Part shown: one piece after another, positions 52,922-62,306 of the stretch
How the letters are laid out: each line of letters starts with the position of its first letter
Position numbering within the stretch: the stretch's first letter is position 1
From: Thalassotalea sp. 42_200_T64
GTDB lineage: Bacteria > Pseudomonadota > Gammaproteobacteria > Enterobacterales > Alteromonadaceae
Assembly: GCA_002162925.1 (NCBI GenBank)
Contig: MABC01000022.1
Span: 61,061-125,060, forward strand
Direction of reading: 5' to 3'
Length of the DNA stretch: 64,000 nucleotides
Program-made: the position numbers and the translations under genes
The notes under the pieces: model-generated
Seen by the model: only the letters and a program-made list of their open reading frames with translations
Database searches by the model: none
What the model was told of the DNA's origin: nothing

Positions 52922-54358
52922 CTAGCCCTGCACATACTCATACAAGGCTTTTAACACCGCCATTTTGGGCTTGTTATTCTCATACTGATGCGCAAAATTT
53001 TCAATTTCCATCATAAACTCATCATAACTTAAGCCATTAATGCCAGCAGACAATTTGTTTTGACAATACTGTTTCCACTTTTGTTGTTCTGCCATATCTA
53101 AGGTGTGCGGATAATTACGCGCTCGATAACGGAACAATAGCGTCCCTAAACGTGAGTCGATAAAGTTAAACGGATAGCTGCCGAGTTTTTCCGGCTCCAT
53201 GGTGTGGATCATATCCATTTTTTGCTTGTCGGCCTGACTAAAGAAATTACCACTGTATAACGCATGTTCTGGATCATCTTTAGAATCACCATAATCGGTA
53301 TCGAATACCGGCGATAATTTATCTTTAATCGTCTGGCTTTGCTCTTTTAACTTTTTCCAGTTCGCCAAGCATCGCTCTCTGTCAATATTGATAAGCTTGG
53401 CGCGCTCTGGTGTTAATACTTTTGCCGGAGCAACAATAGGGCATTTATTGACATGCACAAGCTTGACCGGGATCGGTAATTTACCTTCCGCTTTTAAATC
53501 ATCATGGCGAGTGTATAAACGCTCTTTAATTTCGTCGCTGGTTAAATCAAACAATGGCGAAATATCTTGGGCTAAATCCACCGAGATAATGGCGTTTTTA
53601 TTGGTGGGATGAATTTCAATTGGCATGTACCAACTGGTGTTTCGCTGATCCGGCGTAATTTTCGATGAGGTATGAAGAAATGGCGCCATTTCATACACAT
53701 TGAGGTGCTTATTCACCTCTTGTTTAGTACGAATACCAAACACAAAATTGTACAGCTTAGGCTGCTTTTCTTTAATCAACTTGGCCAAAGCAATGGTGGC
53801 ATAAACATCACTGGTGGCATCATGGGCTGATTCATGGCTGATACCATTGGCGGCCGTTAATAACTCTAAGCGAAAGCTAACCTTACCTTCATCATTAACC
53901 GGCCAGTTAATGCCTTCCGGGCTTAGTGCATGACACAAACGCGCCATATCAATAATATCCCAGCGACTATTGCCGTTTTGCCATTCTCTGGCATAGGCAT
54001 CGTAAAAGTTACGGTAAAATAAGTAGCGTGATACTTCATCATCAAAGCGCACCGAGTTATAACCGGCCACACAAGTATTGGGCACGGTAAAAAGCTTCTG
54101 AATACGCGCGGCAAATTCCGCTTCAGTAACGCCGTCGCGCTGAGCTTTTTGTGGGGTAATACCAGTAACCATACAAGCGCCCGGGTGGGGCAGGTAATCT
54201 TGCGGCGGCTGACAATAAAACTCTACCGGTTCACCAATCACGTTCAAATCGAGATCGGTTCTTATCGCGGCAAATTGCGAAGGCTTATCAAATTTAGGGG
54301 AAACTCCCCAGGTTTCATAATCGTGCCAAAGGATGGTGGGTTGTTCATTACTTTTCAT
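52922..54358 (-). CDS. sbcB: Exodeoxyribonuclease I
   Basis: A 478-residue 3'-5' single-strand DNA exonuclease acting in recombination and mismatch repair with SSB. The DEDD catalytic residues appear in order: ILWHDYETWG near residue 9-18 (Asp, Glu), AGYNSVRFDDEVSRYLFYRN (Asp) and ESAHDATSDVYATIALAKLI (His-Asp). The C-terminal part is the SH3-like and helical extension of the family. It stands alone between its terminator and a LysR gene. Confidence 0.96.
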   Translation of the reverse strand: MKSNEQPTILWHDYETWGVSPKFDKPSQFAAIRTDLDLNVIGEPVEFYCQPPQDYLPHPGACMVTGITPQKAQRDGVTEAEFAARIQKLFTVPNTCVAGYNSVRFDDEVSRYLFYRNFYDAYAREWQNGNSRWDIIDMARLCHALSPEGINWPVNDEGKVSFRLELLTAANGISHESAHDATSDVYATIALAKLIKEKQPKLYNFVFGIRTKQEVNKHLNVYEMAPFLHTSSKITPDQRNTSWYMPIEIHPTNKNAIISVDLAQDISPLFDLTSDEIKERLYTRHDDLKAEGKLPIPVKLVHVNKCPIVAPAKVLTPERAKLINIDRERCLANWKKLKEQSQTIKDKLSPVFDTDYGDSKDDPEHALYSGNFFSQADKQKMDMIHTMEPEKLGSYPFNFIDSRLGTLLFRYRARNYPHTLDMAEQQKWKQYCQNKLSAGINGLSYDEFMMEIENFAHQYENNKPKMAVLKALYEYVQG

Positions 54359-54499
54359 CTGAGTTCGCTTTTGTTCTTATTATGTTTCTAACATCAACGA
54401 TTAATTATCGCTGTAGATGGCAAGGTAAGCAACAAAGAATTAAGTTTATCGAAATCTAGGTATTTAACACACATCATTGAGTTTTGAGCTCACGCTATT

Positions 54500-55378
54500 T
54501 TAAATGGCAAAGCAGTTATGCACCCACTTGGTAAAGGTGCATAACTCGCTTACTGACTCAGTATTTTCATGTTGAACCAGGTAGTAACGATCTTTTGTTA
54601 TTAGTTCATCTTCAAAAAGTTTTACCAGTAACTGCTCACTGAACCATGTTTTACTGATGGGCATGGGCACTAACGCTATGCCCATTCCTTGTTGAGCGGC
54701 ACGGGCCACACCAAACATGCTGTCAAATTGAATGATTTGTTTAGGATCAAAATCTCTGATATTGACGAGGTCTGCCCATTGGTGCCATGACCATGGATGA
54801 GATTGGTGCAAAATAAGCGGTATGGATCTCAACGCCTCATAGCCAAGGGCTGCCCACTTTTTAAACGTTTCTTTGTTACAAGCAGGCACATAGCTTATCG
54901 GAAAGAGATCATGCACGATACTGCCATTGGGATTGCCGTTTGCTAAAACTATTGAAAGATCACACGATTGGCTTGGTGCCGCACCTGGTTTCACGGTTTC
55001 TAATTGTAAATTTATATTAGGATGTGTCTCTGCCCACTCACTAAGGCGGGGAACAAATAATTCGCTCGCAAAAAATTCTGGCAAGCTAATGGTAATGGTT
55101 GTATTTTGCTGACTTTTGGTAAAGTCTAAAATGGTCGATTCTAAATTCGAAATAAGAGGTTGAACAGCGTTATAAAATTGTTTCCCTGCACTCGTTAAGG
55201 CAATAGCACGTGTTTGTCTGACAAATAAAACAATATCTAATTGTTGTTCAAGCTGTTTAATTTGATGACTGACTGCTGAAGGGGTGAGGCATAACTGACT
55301 TGCAGCTTGCTTGAAACTTAAGCATTTTGCCGCAATACAAAATGATTGTAAGCCTCTGATCGGTGTTTGAATCGCCAT
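54500..55378 (-). CDS. LysR-family transcriptional regulator (GcvA-like)
   Basis: 292 residues. N-terminal winged HTH (SFCIAAKCLSFKQAASQLCL, TPSAVSHQIKQLEQQLDIVL) and a C-terminal periplasmic-binding-like effector domain (PHWSWHQWADLVNIRDFDPK-type region; GMGIALVPMP). The GcvA/AmpR subgroup is suggested. Its start is 800 bases from phaB and transcribed away from it; control of the PHB cluster is possible but unproven because a MITE and long spacer separate them. The effector is unknown. Confidence 0.9.
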   Translation of the reverse strand: MAIQTPIRGLQSFCIAAKCLSFKQAASQLCLTPSAVSHQIKQLEQQLDIVLFVRQTRAIALTSAGKQFYNAVQPLISNLESTILDFTKSQQNTTITISLPEFFASELFVPRLSEWAETHPNINLQLETVKPGAAPSQSCDLSIVLANGNPNGSIVHDLFPISYVPACNKETFKKWAALGYEALRSIPLILHQSHPWSWHQWADLVNIRDFDPKQIIQFDSMFGVARAAQQGMGIALVPMPISKTWFSEQLLVKLFEDELITKDRYYLVQHENTESVSELCTFTKWVHNCFAI

Positions 55379-55615
55379 AATGATTTCTTGTTGAATAGTT
55401 TATTTATTTATTTATTTAATTATTGTTGTTCAATAACCGATCCACAATGTAAGGTGTTGATATTGCTGTTGTTTATTTTATAATTCGTTTTTATCATAAC
55501 TTGTACTGAACACGATGAGAACATTTGCACTGCAATGGTGCGATAACAAACACAAAAAAGCCATCCAACAAATGAATGATTTTAGGCTCACTTCTTAACG
55601 TTTGTAGTTGTGCCA
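55379..55615. other. Intergenic upstream of the LysR gene, no gene seen
   Basis: AT-rich, with a TATTTATTTATTTATTTA run (about 55398-55418) directly upstream of the LysR start. No RNA or protein gene is supported. Confidence 0.5.
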
Positions 55616-55810
55616 TACCAATCCGTATAATGATCTGCTCATTGAGTAACTCATATATACAACACATGAGTTCCCCTTCGGGAATGTATATAAAGCTTGA
55701 TAACTTCCTGAACTTTCAAAAAGATATGAATAACTATCTATTCAAAATTTCAGTTGTTCTAAAGCTTTCTATATCATTCTCAATTGATCACCTCATTACG
55801 CGAACTGGTA
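55616..55810 (+). mobile_element. 195-bp MITE, copy 2
   Basis: Same unit as 18478-18672 in opposite orientation with three differences in 195 bases. Ends TACCAATCCGTATAATGATC and (complement) TACCAGTTCGCGTAATGATG. Contains a stable TTCCC-CTTC-GGGAA hairpin. An open frame starting MICSLSNSY runs through it. Confidence 0.88.
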
Positions 55811-56160
55811 TCAAATAGTTAAAAACCACTTTAAATCGATAAATCGCAAAAATCTATACGACCAAAGGCTAAAGCTTGATATTTAGGCAGGAGTCGCGTG
55901 TTTATTCTACAACTGATTGTTGAAGGATCTCGGTTTTCATAAGTGAAAAAAATTAATCCATTGAGTGAAATTTAAACGTTTGTAGATATTAAGATGAAAC
56001 GGTAGCTTAGATTTAACTGTTGTGAAGGCTTTTCAGGATACTTGCTCAGGTTGAGCTGGGAAATTAGCTAAAAATAAAAAATAATAATATCTACTTTCAT
56101 ATAAAGGTAATAAACAAGCGATAGAGTCGATCACACTAGAAATTCTAAACTCAAAAACGG
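55811..56160. other. phaB upstream region, no gene seen
   Basis: About 350 bp of AT-rich DNA that should carry the promoter of the PHB operon. No clear sigma-70 boxes or operator symmetry could be picked by eye. Confidence 0.4.
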
Positions 56161-56176
56161 CTTGGAGGCCTATATC

Positions 56177-56923
56177 ATGAAGGATAAAAAAATAGCATTA
56201 GTCACTGGCGCTATGGGTGGGATTGGCACCGCGATTTGCCATAAAATGGCAGAAGATGGTTACCGCGTTTTGGCAACTCACCGCCCTGGAAAGGAAGACA
56301 GTGCAATATCATGGATTGATAGCGAATCATTTTCAGCAAACCTTGTTGAACCTTTGGCACTAGATGTGTGTGATACCGCTGATTGCGCGCAAGTATTGAA
56401 AAAAGTGATGGAAGATTTTGGTCGTGTCGATGTATTAGTGAACAATGCAGGCATCACCCGTGATACCACGTTCAAACGGATGAATTTTGAACAATGGAAC
56501 GAAGTAATTAATACCAACCTCAATAGTGTATTTAACGTAACCCAGCCACTATTTCAAGCAATGTGTGAGCAAGGCAACGGACGCATTATCAACATCACCT
56601 CAATTAATGGCCTAAAAGGTCAATTTGGTCAGGCCAACTATGCTGCCGCTAAAGCCGGAATGATCGGTTTTACTAAGTCATTAGCACTGGAGTCGGCACG
56701 TTTTGGCGTTACCGTGAATGCGGTAGCACCGGGCTACACAGCGACCCCCATGGTGTCAGCCCTTAAAGAAGAGGTGCTAGATTCAATTAAAGCACGAATT
56801 CCACAACGTCGTTTGGCAACTCCGAAAGAAATAGCTAAATCAATCAGTTATTTAGCCAGTGATGATGCAGCATATATCACAGGTGAAACGTTGAACATTA
56901 ACGGCGGCCAATACATGCACTAG
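56177..56923 (+). CDS. phaB: Acetoacetyl-CoA reductase
   Basis: NADPH-dependent reduction of acetoacetyl-CoA to (R)-3-hydroxybutyryl-CoA. 248 residues from ATG 56177, behind TTGGAGG; the in-frame ATG at 56162 lies before the ribosome site. SDR motifs: TGAMGGIG cofactor loop, NNAGITRD, catalytic Ser in ITSINGLKGQFGQ, Y-x-x-x-K in NYAAAKAGMIGF. QFGQxNYAAAKAG and PGYTATPMV are typical of PhaB. phaA follows 30 bases later. Confidence 0.95.
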   Translation: MKDKKIALVTGAMGGIGTAICHKMAEDGYRVLATHRPGKEDSAISWIDSESFSANLVEPLALDVCDTADCAQVLKKVMEDFGRVDVLVNNAGITRDTTFKRMNFEQWNEVINTNLNSVFNVTQPLFQAMCEQGNGRIINITSINGLKGQFGQANYAAAKAGMIGFTKSLALESARFGVTVNAVAPGYTATPMVSALKEEVLDSIKARIPQRRLATPKEIAKSISYLASDDAAYITGETLNINGGQYMH

Positions 56924-56953
56924 GTTTTTACTTAAGAATAAAGGATTTTAAAA

Positions 56954-58162
56954 ATGGACAAAGTTTATCTTGTTTCAGCTAAACGTACCGCGATTGGCTC
57001 TTTTGGTGGCGTATTTAAATCAGTACCGGCTTCAGTACTTGCTGCTGAAGCCGTAAAAGCAGCATTAACCGCTGCAAATGTTGATGCAGCACAGGTTGAT
57101 GAATTGTTAATGGGCAATGTTATTGCGGCGGGTCAAGGCATGGGACCTGGTCGACAAGCCGCGATTGCTGCGGGTATTCCAGAAAGCATCCCGGCATATA
57201 CCGTTAACATGATTTGTGGTAGTGGCATGAAAGTGGTTATGGATGGCGCTGCACACATTAAGGCAGGTGACGCCAATATCGTGGTTGCCTGTGGCGGAGA
57301 GAATATGTCTCGCTACCCTTATGTTGTGACATCTGACATTCGTTTTGGCACAAAAATGGGCAATTTAGAGCTTTCCGATACCTTAATCGATGATGGCCTA
57401 ACCGACGTTTTCAATAAATACCATATGGGCATCACCGCAGAAAATGTCGCAGACAAACTTGAGGTGAGTCGAGAAGAGCAAGATAAGTTTGCTTTGCAAA
57501 GCCAGCTACGAGCGGTGACCGCCATTGAAAGTGGTAAATTTGTTGATGAAATCGTGCCGTTAGAAGTGACCGTACGTCGCAAGACTCATGTGATCGACAC
57601 TGATGAATATCCCAAAACTGATGCGTCTAGTGAAGGGTTCACTAAAATGCGGGCGGCATTTAAAAGAGAAGGCACAGTAACGGCTGGTAATGCATCAGGT
57701 ATTAATGATGGTGGTTCAGCAATTATACTGGCATCGGCATCGGCGGTTGAAAAATACAAGCTTAAACCAATAGCAGAATTGGTGAGTTATGCTCAATCAG
57801 GTATTGATCCTGCCATCATGGGGTTAGGACCGATACCGGCGATTGCTAAAGCATTATCTCTAGCGGAACTCACGTTGCAAGATATCGAACTATTGGAGTT
57901 AAATGAAGCCTTTGCCGCTCAGGCGCTTGGGGTAATGAAACAGCTTTGTCGTGATCATCAAGAATCTCTTGATGCGTTAACCGAGCGAACGAATGTTAAT
58001 GGTGGCGCAATTGCTTTAGGTCACCCTTTAGGAGCGTCAGGTAATCGAATTATTGTCACTTTGCTTCATGAAATGAAAAAACGTGGCAACAAACTCGGTC
58101 TGGCATCACTTTGTATCGGTGGTGGTATGGGAACCGCGGTTATTGTTAAATCGTTAGATTGA
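56954..58162 (+). CDS. phaA: Acetyl-CoA C-acetyltransferase (beta-ketothiolase)
   Basis: Condenses two acetyl-CoA to acetoacetyl-CoA, the entry to PHB. 402 residues with the thiolase active sites: nucleophile Cys in NMICGSGMKVVM near residue 90, His in NVNGGAIALGHPLGASGNR, and the second Cys in ASLCIGGGMGTAV. AAGGA precedes the ATG. It follows phaB directly and a hairpin follows it, so phaBA may be one transcript with partial readthrough to the phasin gene. Confidence 0.94.
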   Translation: MDKVYLVSAKRTAIGSFGGVFKSVPASVLAAEAVKAALTAANVDAAQVDELLMGNVIAAGQGMGPGRQAAIAAGIPESIPAYTVNMICGSGMKVVMDGAAHIKAGDANIVVACGGENMSRYPYVVTSDIRFGTKMGNLELSDTLIDDGLTDVFNKYHMGITAENVADKLEVSREEQDKFALQSQLRAVTAIESGKFVDEIVPLEVTVRRKTHVIDTDEYPKTDASSEGFTKMRAAFKREGTVTAGNASGINDGGSAIILASASAVEKYKLKPIAELVSYAQSGIDPAIMGLGPIPAIAKALSLAELTLQDIELLELNEAFAAQALGVMKQLCRDHQESLDALTERTNVNGGAIALGHPLGASGNRIIVTLLHEMKKRGNKLGLASLCIGGGMGTAVIVKSLD

Positions 58163-58226
58163 CGTTCAACTGCTGGTATTGGCCTAGAGGGTGATGCCAG
58201 CGGTTAAAAAAGCAACATAAATTAAA

Positions 58227-58260
58227 CTCGATGCTGCATCGCAGCAATTGAGTGTGTTTT
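58227..58260 (+). terminator. Hairpin after phaA
   Basis: CTC-GA-TGCTG pairs with CAGCA-ATT-GAG over CATCG, then TGTGTTTT. 64 bases after the phaA stop; may attenuate transcription into the phasin gene. Confidence 0.55.
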
Positions 58261-58300
58261 ATACTAGACGCCATTAAAATATATCGATAAAGGACTCGTC

Positions 58301-58873
58301 ATGACCGATAATAAACAGTATTCAAGCAATGCTTTGTTCAATCCATTATTTGAAACCACGCAAACCTTGTGGGGGGATATCGTCACACATCAGCATCAGT
58401 TCATTACTGAAAGTTTGAGCCAATCTGTTGAACAGGTAGACAAATTTATTCACGCGCAGGATCCGCAGACACTTCTAGAAATCCAGAAAAATTTTTTTGA
58501 ACAACATGCAAGCAAACTTACTCAGTTGACCGAACAACTTGCGAGTAGTTTTCAAAAGGCTCAAATTGACATTCAACAGTCATTTTCTGGCAATCAGGCT
58601 AAAAACTCAATGGTTGAAGTCGAAAACGTGGCGCCTGCAGCGGCAAAAAAAACTGCTGCGGCAAAAAAAACTGCAGATAAAGCTGGCTCGGTCAAAAGTC
58701 AAAAGGTAACAGCGCCGACAGTAAAAACGGCCGTAGCTAAACCTAAAGCCGCGATGACAAAACCAAGCCCGACCAAATCGAACCCGGTTAAAGCTAAAGC
58801 GGTTAAGCTGGCACAAGCAAAGCCATCAGTAAAAGCAACAAGCGCGATAAAACCATCTTCAGCTAAACAATAA
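58301..58873 (+). CDS. Phasin with long lysine/alanine-rich tail
   Basis: 190 residues. The first ~105 are an amphipathic phasin domain (FNPLFETTQTLWGDIVTHQH, FIHAQDPQTLLEIQKNFFEQ, TQLTEQLASSFQKAQIDIQQ) that coats PHB granules. From about residue 113 to the end the protein is a repetitive basic tail rich in Lys, Ala, Pro and Thr (AAAKKTAAAKKTADKAGSVK). Such tails resemble histone H1-like or PhaF-type segments that bind DNA, so it may tether granules to the nucleoid. AAAGGA precedes the ATG. Confidence 0.85.
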   Translation: MTDNKQYSSNALFNPLFETTQTLWGDIVTHQHQFITESLSQSVEQVDKFIHAQDPQTLLEIQKNFFEQHASKLTQLTEQLASSFQKAQIDIQQSFSGNQAKNSMVEVENVAPAAAKKTAAAKKTADKAGSVKSQKVTAPTVKTAVAKPKAAMTKPSPTKSNPVKAKAVKLAQAKPSVKATSAIKPSSAKQ

Positions 58874-58973
58874 TTATTAACAGAACACACCACACTAAGT
58901 GTGGTTATCAACAAGGCTGAACGTTTAAATTCAAATTTTTTACAGCCTTTATCGATAAAAAGGAGTGGTATCA

Positions 58974-60695
58974 ATGGAAAATATGGCAACCGCACAACAG
59001 TTTTTTGAACGTATCAATAATGAAACCAACAAAATGTTGGAAACTCTTTCATCAGATCAGACTAAGCAGGCATTTGAGCAATTTAATAATCAGTGGCTTG
59101 AGTTAACTCAACGCGATGTTGCAGACCCCTCTGCCTGGCTCAATAGCGTTGTTGAATTTCAAACACAACAAATCGGTTTATGGAATCAATTTTTGACGGG
59201 GCAAGCAGCCAAACTAAGCAGTTCAAGCAATGATGATTCAGGACAAGCAATACAAGCACAAATTTTTGACTACATTAAAAGTTCGTATGTGATCACCGCA
59301 AGTACACTTAATGAATTAGCCGAAAATTCTAACTTAGTTGAGCACGAGCAGCAAAAACTTGAATTTTATACTAAGCAATATCTTGAAGCTATGTCGCCAG
59401 ATAACTTTGCGGCTACTAATCCTGAAGTCATTCAAGAAGCCATTAATACGAATGGTCAAAGCTTGGTAAATGGCCTTAAAAATTTATTATCTGACATCGA
59501 AAAAGGCCGTATTAGCATGACCGATGAAAGCGCCTTTACTCTAGGTGAGAACCTGGCGGTCACTAAAGGAGCAGTAATTTACGAAAATGAATTATTTCAG
59601 CTGATCCATTATCAACCTCAAGGCGAACAAGTTTTTAGTAAGCCAACCCTTATTGTACCTCCATGCATCAATAAATTTTACATTCTTGATCTTCAGCCAC
59701 ATAATTCATTTGTTAATTACTGTGTTCAACAACAGCAAAATACCTTTTTAATCTCTTGGCTCAATCCAACCAACAAGCAGGGACACCTTAGTTGGGATAA
59801 CTACGTTGAGGAAGGGGTCATTAATGCAATAAATATTGTTAAAAACATCACTGATTCTAACGATATTAATGCGGTCTCATGGTGTGTGGGTGGCACTTTG
59901 TTGGCAACTACTTTGGCCGTTCTGGCAAACCGTAAAGACAATTCAATACTTTCAGCAACATTCTTAACCACCTTGTTGGATTTTGAAGAACCGGGGGAGA
60001 TCTCGGTATTTATTGATCAACCACAGGTTGAGCAATTACTTACTCAGGCAAAAGAGCAAGGGGTATTAAGTGGCAGACATTTAGCCAGCGCTTTTAATAT
60101 GTTGCGTTCACGTGATCTTATTTGGTCTTATGTCGTTAATAACTATCTTAAAGGTAAGCAACCTTCACCTTTTGATATTTTATATTGGAACGGTGATTCA
60201 ACTAACCTTCCTTATGAAATGTATCAGTTTTATATCAGACAAATGTACCTTAATAATAATTTAAGTAAAAAAAACGCCATCACGATATGTAATGAACCAA
60301 TCGACTTAGGCCAAATCAACATTCCTTGTTATTTTCTATCGACTATTGGCGATCATATAGCGCCTTGGAAAAGTACTTTTAAAGGGACTGAACTGCTTAG
60401 TGGAAATCATCAATTTGTACTTGGTGCTAGTGGTCATGTTGCTGGTGTGATTAACCCGGTGTCTAAAAACCGTCGTCATTACTGGGTTGATGGTGAATTG
60501 AATAACGGTGCAGATAAATGGCTTGAAACAGCGACACAAGAGCAAGGTTCTTGGTGGGCTCATTGGCATAAATGGCTTAACAAACGCGCAGGCAAAAAAA
60601 TTGCATCGCCGGCATTAGGCAACGACCAATATCAAGTGATAGAGCCTGCACCTGGGCGTTATGTGAAAGTGAAGCTTGAAGATATGGAAAAGTAA
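58974..60695 (+). CDS. phaC: Class I polyhydroxyalkanoate synthase
   Basis: Polymerises (R)-3-hydroxybutyryl-CoA on the granule surface. ATG 58974 lies 8 bases after AGGAG and gives 573 residues; the frame opens at 58965 before that site. The catalytic Cys304 is in the lipase-like box SWCVGGT; Asp in GDHIAPW and His in GASGHVAGVINP complete the triad. PPCINKFYILDLQPHNSFVN is the PhaC signature. A hairpin at 60717-60752 follows. Confidence 0.95.
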   Translation: MENMATAQQFFERINNETNKMLETLSSDQTKQAFEQFNNQWLELTQRDVADPSAWLNSVVEFQTQQIGLWNQFLTGQAAKLSSSSNDDSGQAIQAQIFDYIKSSYVITASTLNELAENSNLVEHEQQKLEFYTKQYLEAMSPDNFAATNPEVIQEAINTNGQSLVNGLKNLLSDIEKGRISMTDESAFTLGENLAVTKGAVIYENELFQLIHYQPQGEQVFSKPTLIVPPCINKFYILDLQPHNSFVNYCVQQQQNTFLISWLNPTNKQGHLSWDNYVEEGVINAINIVKNITDSNDINAVSWCVGGTLLATTLAVLANRKDNSILSATFLTTLLDFEEPGEISVFIDQPQVEQLLTQAKEQGVLSGRHLASAFNMLRSRDLIWSYVVNNYLKGKQPSPFDILYWNGDSTNLPYEMYQFYIRQMYLNNNLSKKNAITICNEPIDLGQINIPCYFLSTIGDHIAPWKSTFKGTELLSGNHQFVLGASGHVAGVINPVSKNRRHYWVDGELNNGADKWLETATQEQGSWWAHWHKWLNKRAGKKIASPALGNDQYQVIEPAPGRYVKVKLEDMEK

Positions 60696-60716
60696 ATTTA
60701 AGCAATCTTTTAACAC

Positions 60717-60752
60717 GGCGCTTTGTATTATTATTATGTAATGCAAAGCGCC
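60717..60752 (+). terminator. Hairpin after phaC
   Basis: GGCGCTTTG pairs perfectly with CAAAGCGCC over an AT loop, 21 bases after the stop. The U-tract is poor. The next bases, TTATACGGAATGGTA, look like one end of the MITE family. Confidence 0.65.
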
Positions 60753-60885
60753 TTATACGGAATGGTATTAGCTCTATATCTTGCTAAAATATACCGAAAA
60801 GTTCAACAGACCCTTCTATGAGGGCAACTTTGTCAAGTGACACTCTCAATTAATTTTTCATATTATTACCACATTCATTCCTAAA

Positions 60886-61069
60886 AGGTGTTGTCCAGGT
60901 TACTTATTTCGTTCGCTGCTATACAGCGTAACCACCTTCTATCCGTTTCAGAGTCTTTGCTGAAAACCTTAAACCACATACGCTATCGTAGTGTTTAACC
61001 TGGTGAAAGCGCTACCCATTCTAGTAAGACGGTTTAACCGTGTTAACCAGGGTCTGTTTCGGGTAGCAC
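60886..61069 (-). ncRNA. Candidate bridge RNA (seekRNA) region of the IS110-family element
   Basis: Non-coding DNA downstream of the transposase folds into three stems: AGGTG/CACCT plus GGTTAC/GTAACC with inner GCTG-CTATA-CAGC and an 11-base one-sided loop (60886-60937); an imperfect TTAAAC... stem (60969-60998); GCTACCC/GGGTAGC enclosing about 43 bases (61011-61067). IS110-family elements encode a structured guide RNA with large internal loops in their non-coding end. Position and shape fit; the RNA itself is inferred. Confidence 0.5.
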
Positions 61070-61153
61070 TAACAACTGTTTAGAAATTAATGCTCCAATT
61101 TTTAATCATTAAGCTATGGTTGCACCATCTGGCACAATACCTTCTTCAACATA

Positions 61154-62250
61154 TCACCATAAAGCGATGAGCAACTTTCTCGCCAGTGCGACAATACCAA
61201 TACGTCGCATTCGTTTGCCGCCTTTGGCAAAGCGTGTTTCAAACCATAAGCTAAGTTTGCTGTTGGGTTGATACTTTAACCATAGCCAGGAAAGCTCGAC
61301 CATAAGCGACCGTACACGTTTATTGCCAGCCTTGCTGATGCCTTGCTGATGCCTTGCTCTTTGCAGCTATCACCACTGTCATACGGTGTTGGCGTGAGCC
61401 CTGCGCAAGAAGCTACTTGCTTTCTGTTTTTAAATGTTCGCCAGCCAAAAAACTCAACAATAACAACCCAGCCAGTTTGGTAGCCAACTCCTCTTAGTTG
61501 CATCAGCCGATTGACGGATTCATAAGTTTTATTTTGCGGAGTTTTTAAACGCTCTAAACGAAGTTTTTCCAGCTCTTTAATCTGTTCTGCGATAAGCTGG
61601 TAACGTTTATATTCCCGCTCTATTTCAGCACGCAACTCCATGGGTAAATCGTAACCGGTCACACAAGCCTTGGCCGTAGGCAACAAGGCTGGAATATCTG
61701 TTATTTTATCTATTGCTATACCATGCAGTACGAGCAAAGATTTTATGCGATTATTATGCCCAGTACGTTCTGATATTAATCGCTCTCGCTCCCTTGAAAG
61801 CCTTCGTATATCTTCTTCCTCTACGCTGGGAACCTTCGCAACCCTCAGAGCTTCATGCTCGCCAGTGTCATAACGCATCAAAAACCTTAACAAAGCAACA
61901 ACATCAATGGTATCGGATTTAGCTCTGCGCTTTTTACGGTTGACTTCAATACTACCTGAGTCGATAACTAAATTATGGATACCTTCTTGTTCTAGAGCAC
62001 GGTGTATCCAAAATCCATCCCGACCAGCTTCGTAACAACTGACAATCTCGCAATCGTTCTTGCAAAATAACTTACGCTTGGCTACCTTAATCTCCGCTGT
62101 AAGCTGTTCCCAATCTTTTGCTTGTACGGTTTTTATTCGTCTTTTTTGACCGTTAGAGAAACCAACTTTCCATTTTTTGTTACTTAACTCAAATGCTATA
62201 TACAATTTATCAAAATTTGCGTTATCTTTAACTTGAAGGGCGATGTTCAT
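61154..62250 (-). pseudogene. IS110-family transposase, frameshifted by an 11-bp duplication
   Basis: The frame starts at ATG 62250 behind AAGGAG. The N-terminal RuvC-like DEDD domain has LYIAFELSNKKWKVGF, CYEAGRDGFWIHRALEQ and RRAKSDTIDVVALL; the coiled coil and C-terminal domain have LRGVGYQTGWVVIVEFFGW and CAGLTPTPYDSG. At 61331-61352 the 11-mer CTTGCTGATGC is doubled, after which the natural frame GNKRVRSLMVELSWLWLKYQ ... RRIGIVALARKLLIALW continues only in another frame to a stop at 61154. The copy would make a truncated, probably inactive, protein. Confidence 0.88.
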
Positions 62251-62306
62251 ATTCTTTCTCCTTTTTGCTTGGTTAAAGGATAGTTGAATGTTGCCCTTCA
62301 TAGTTT

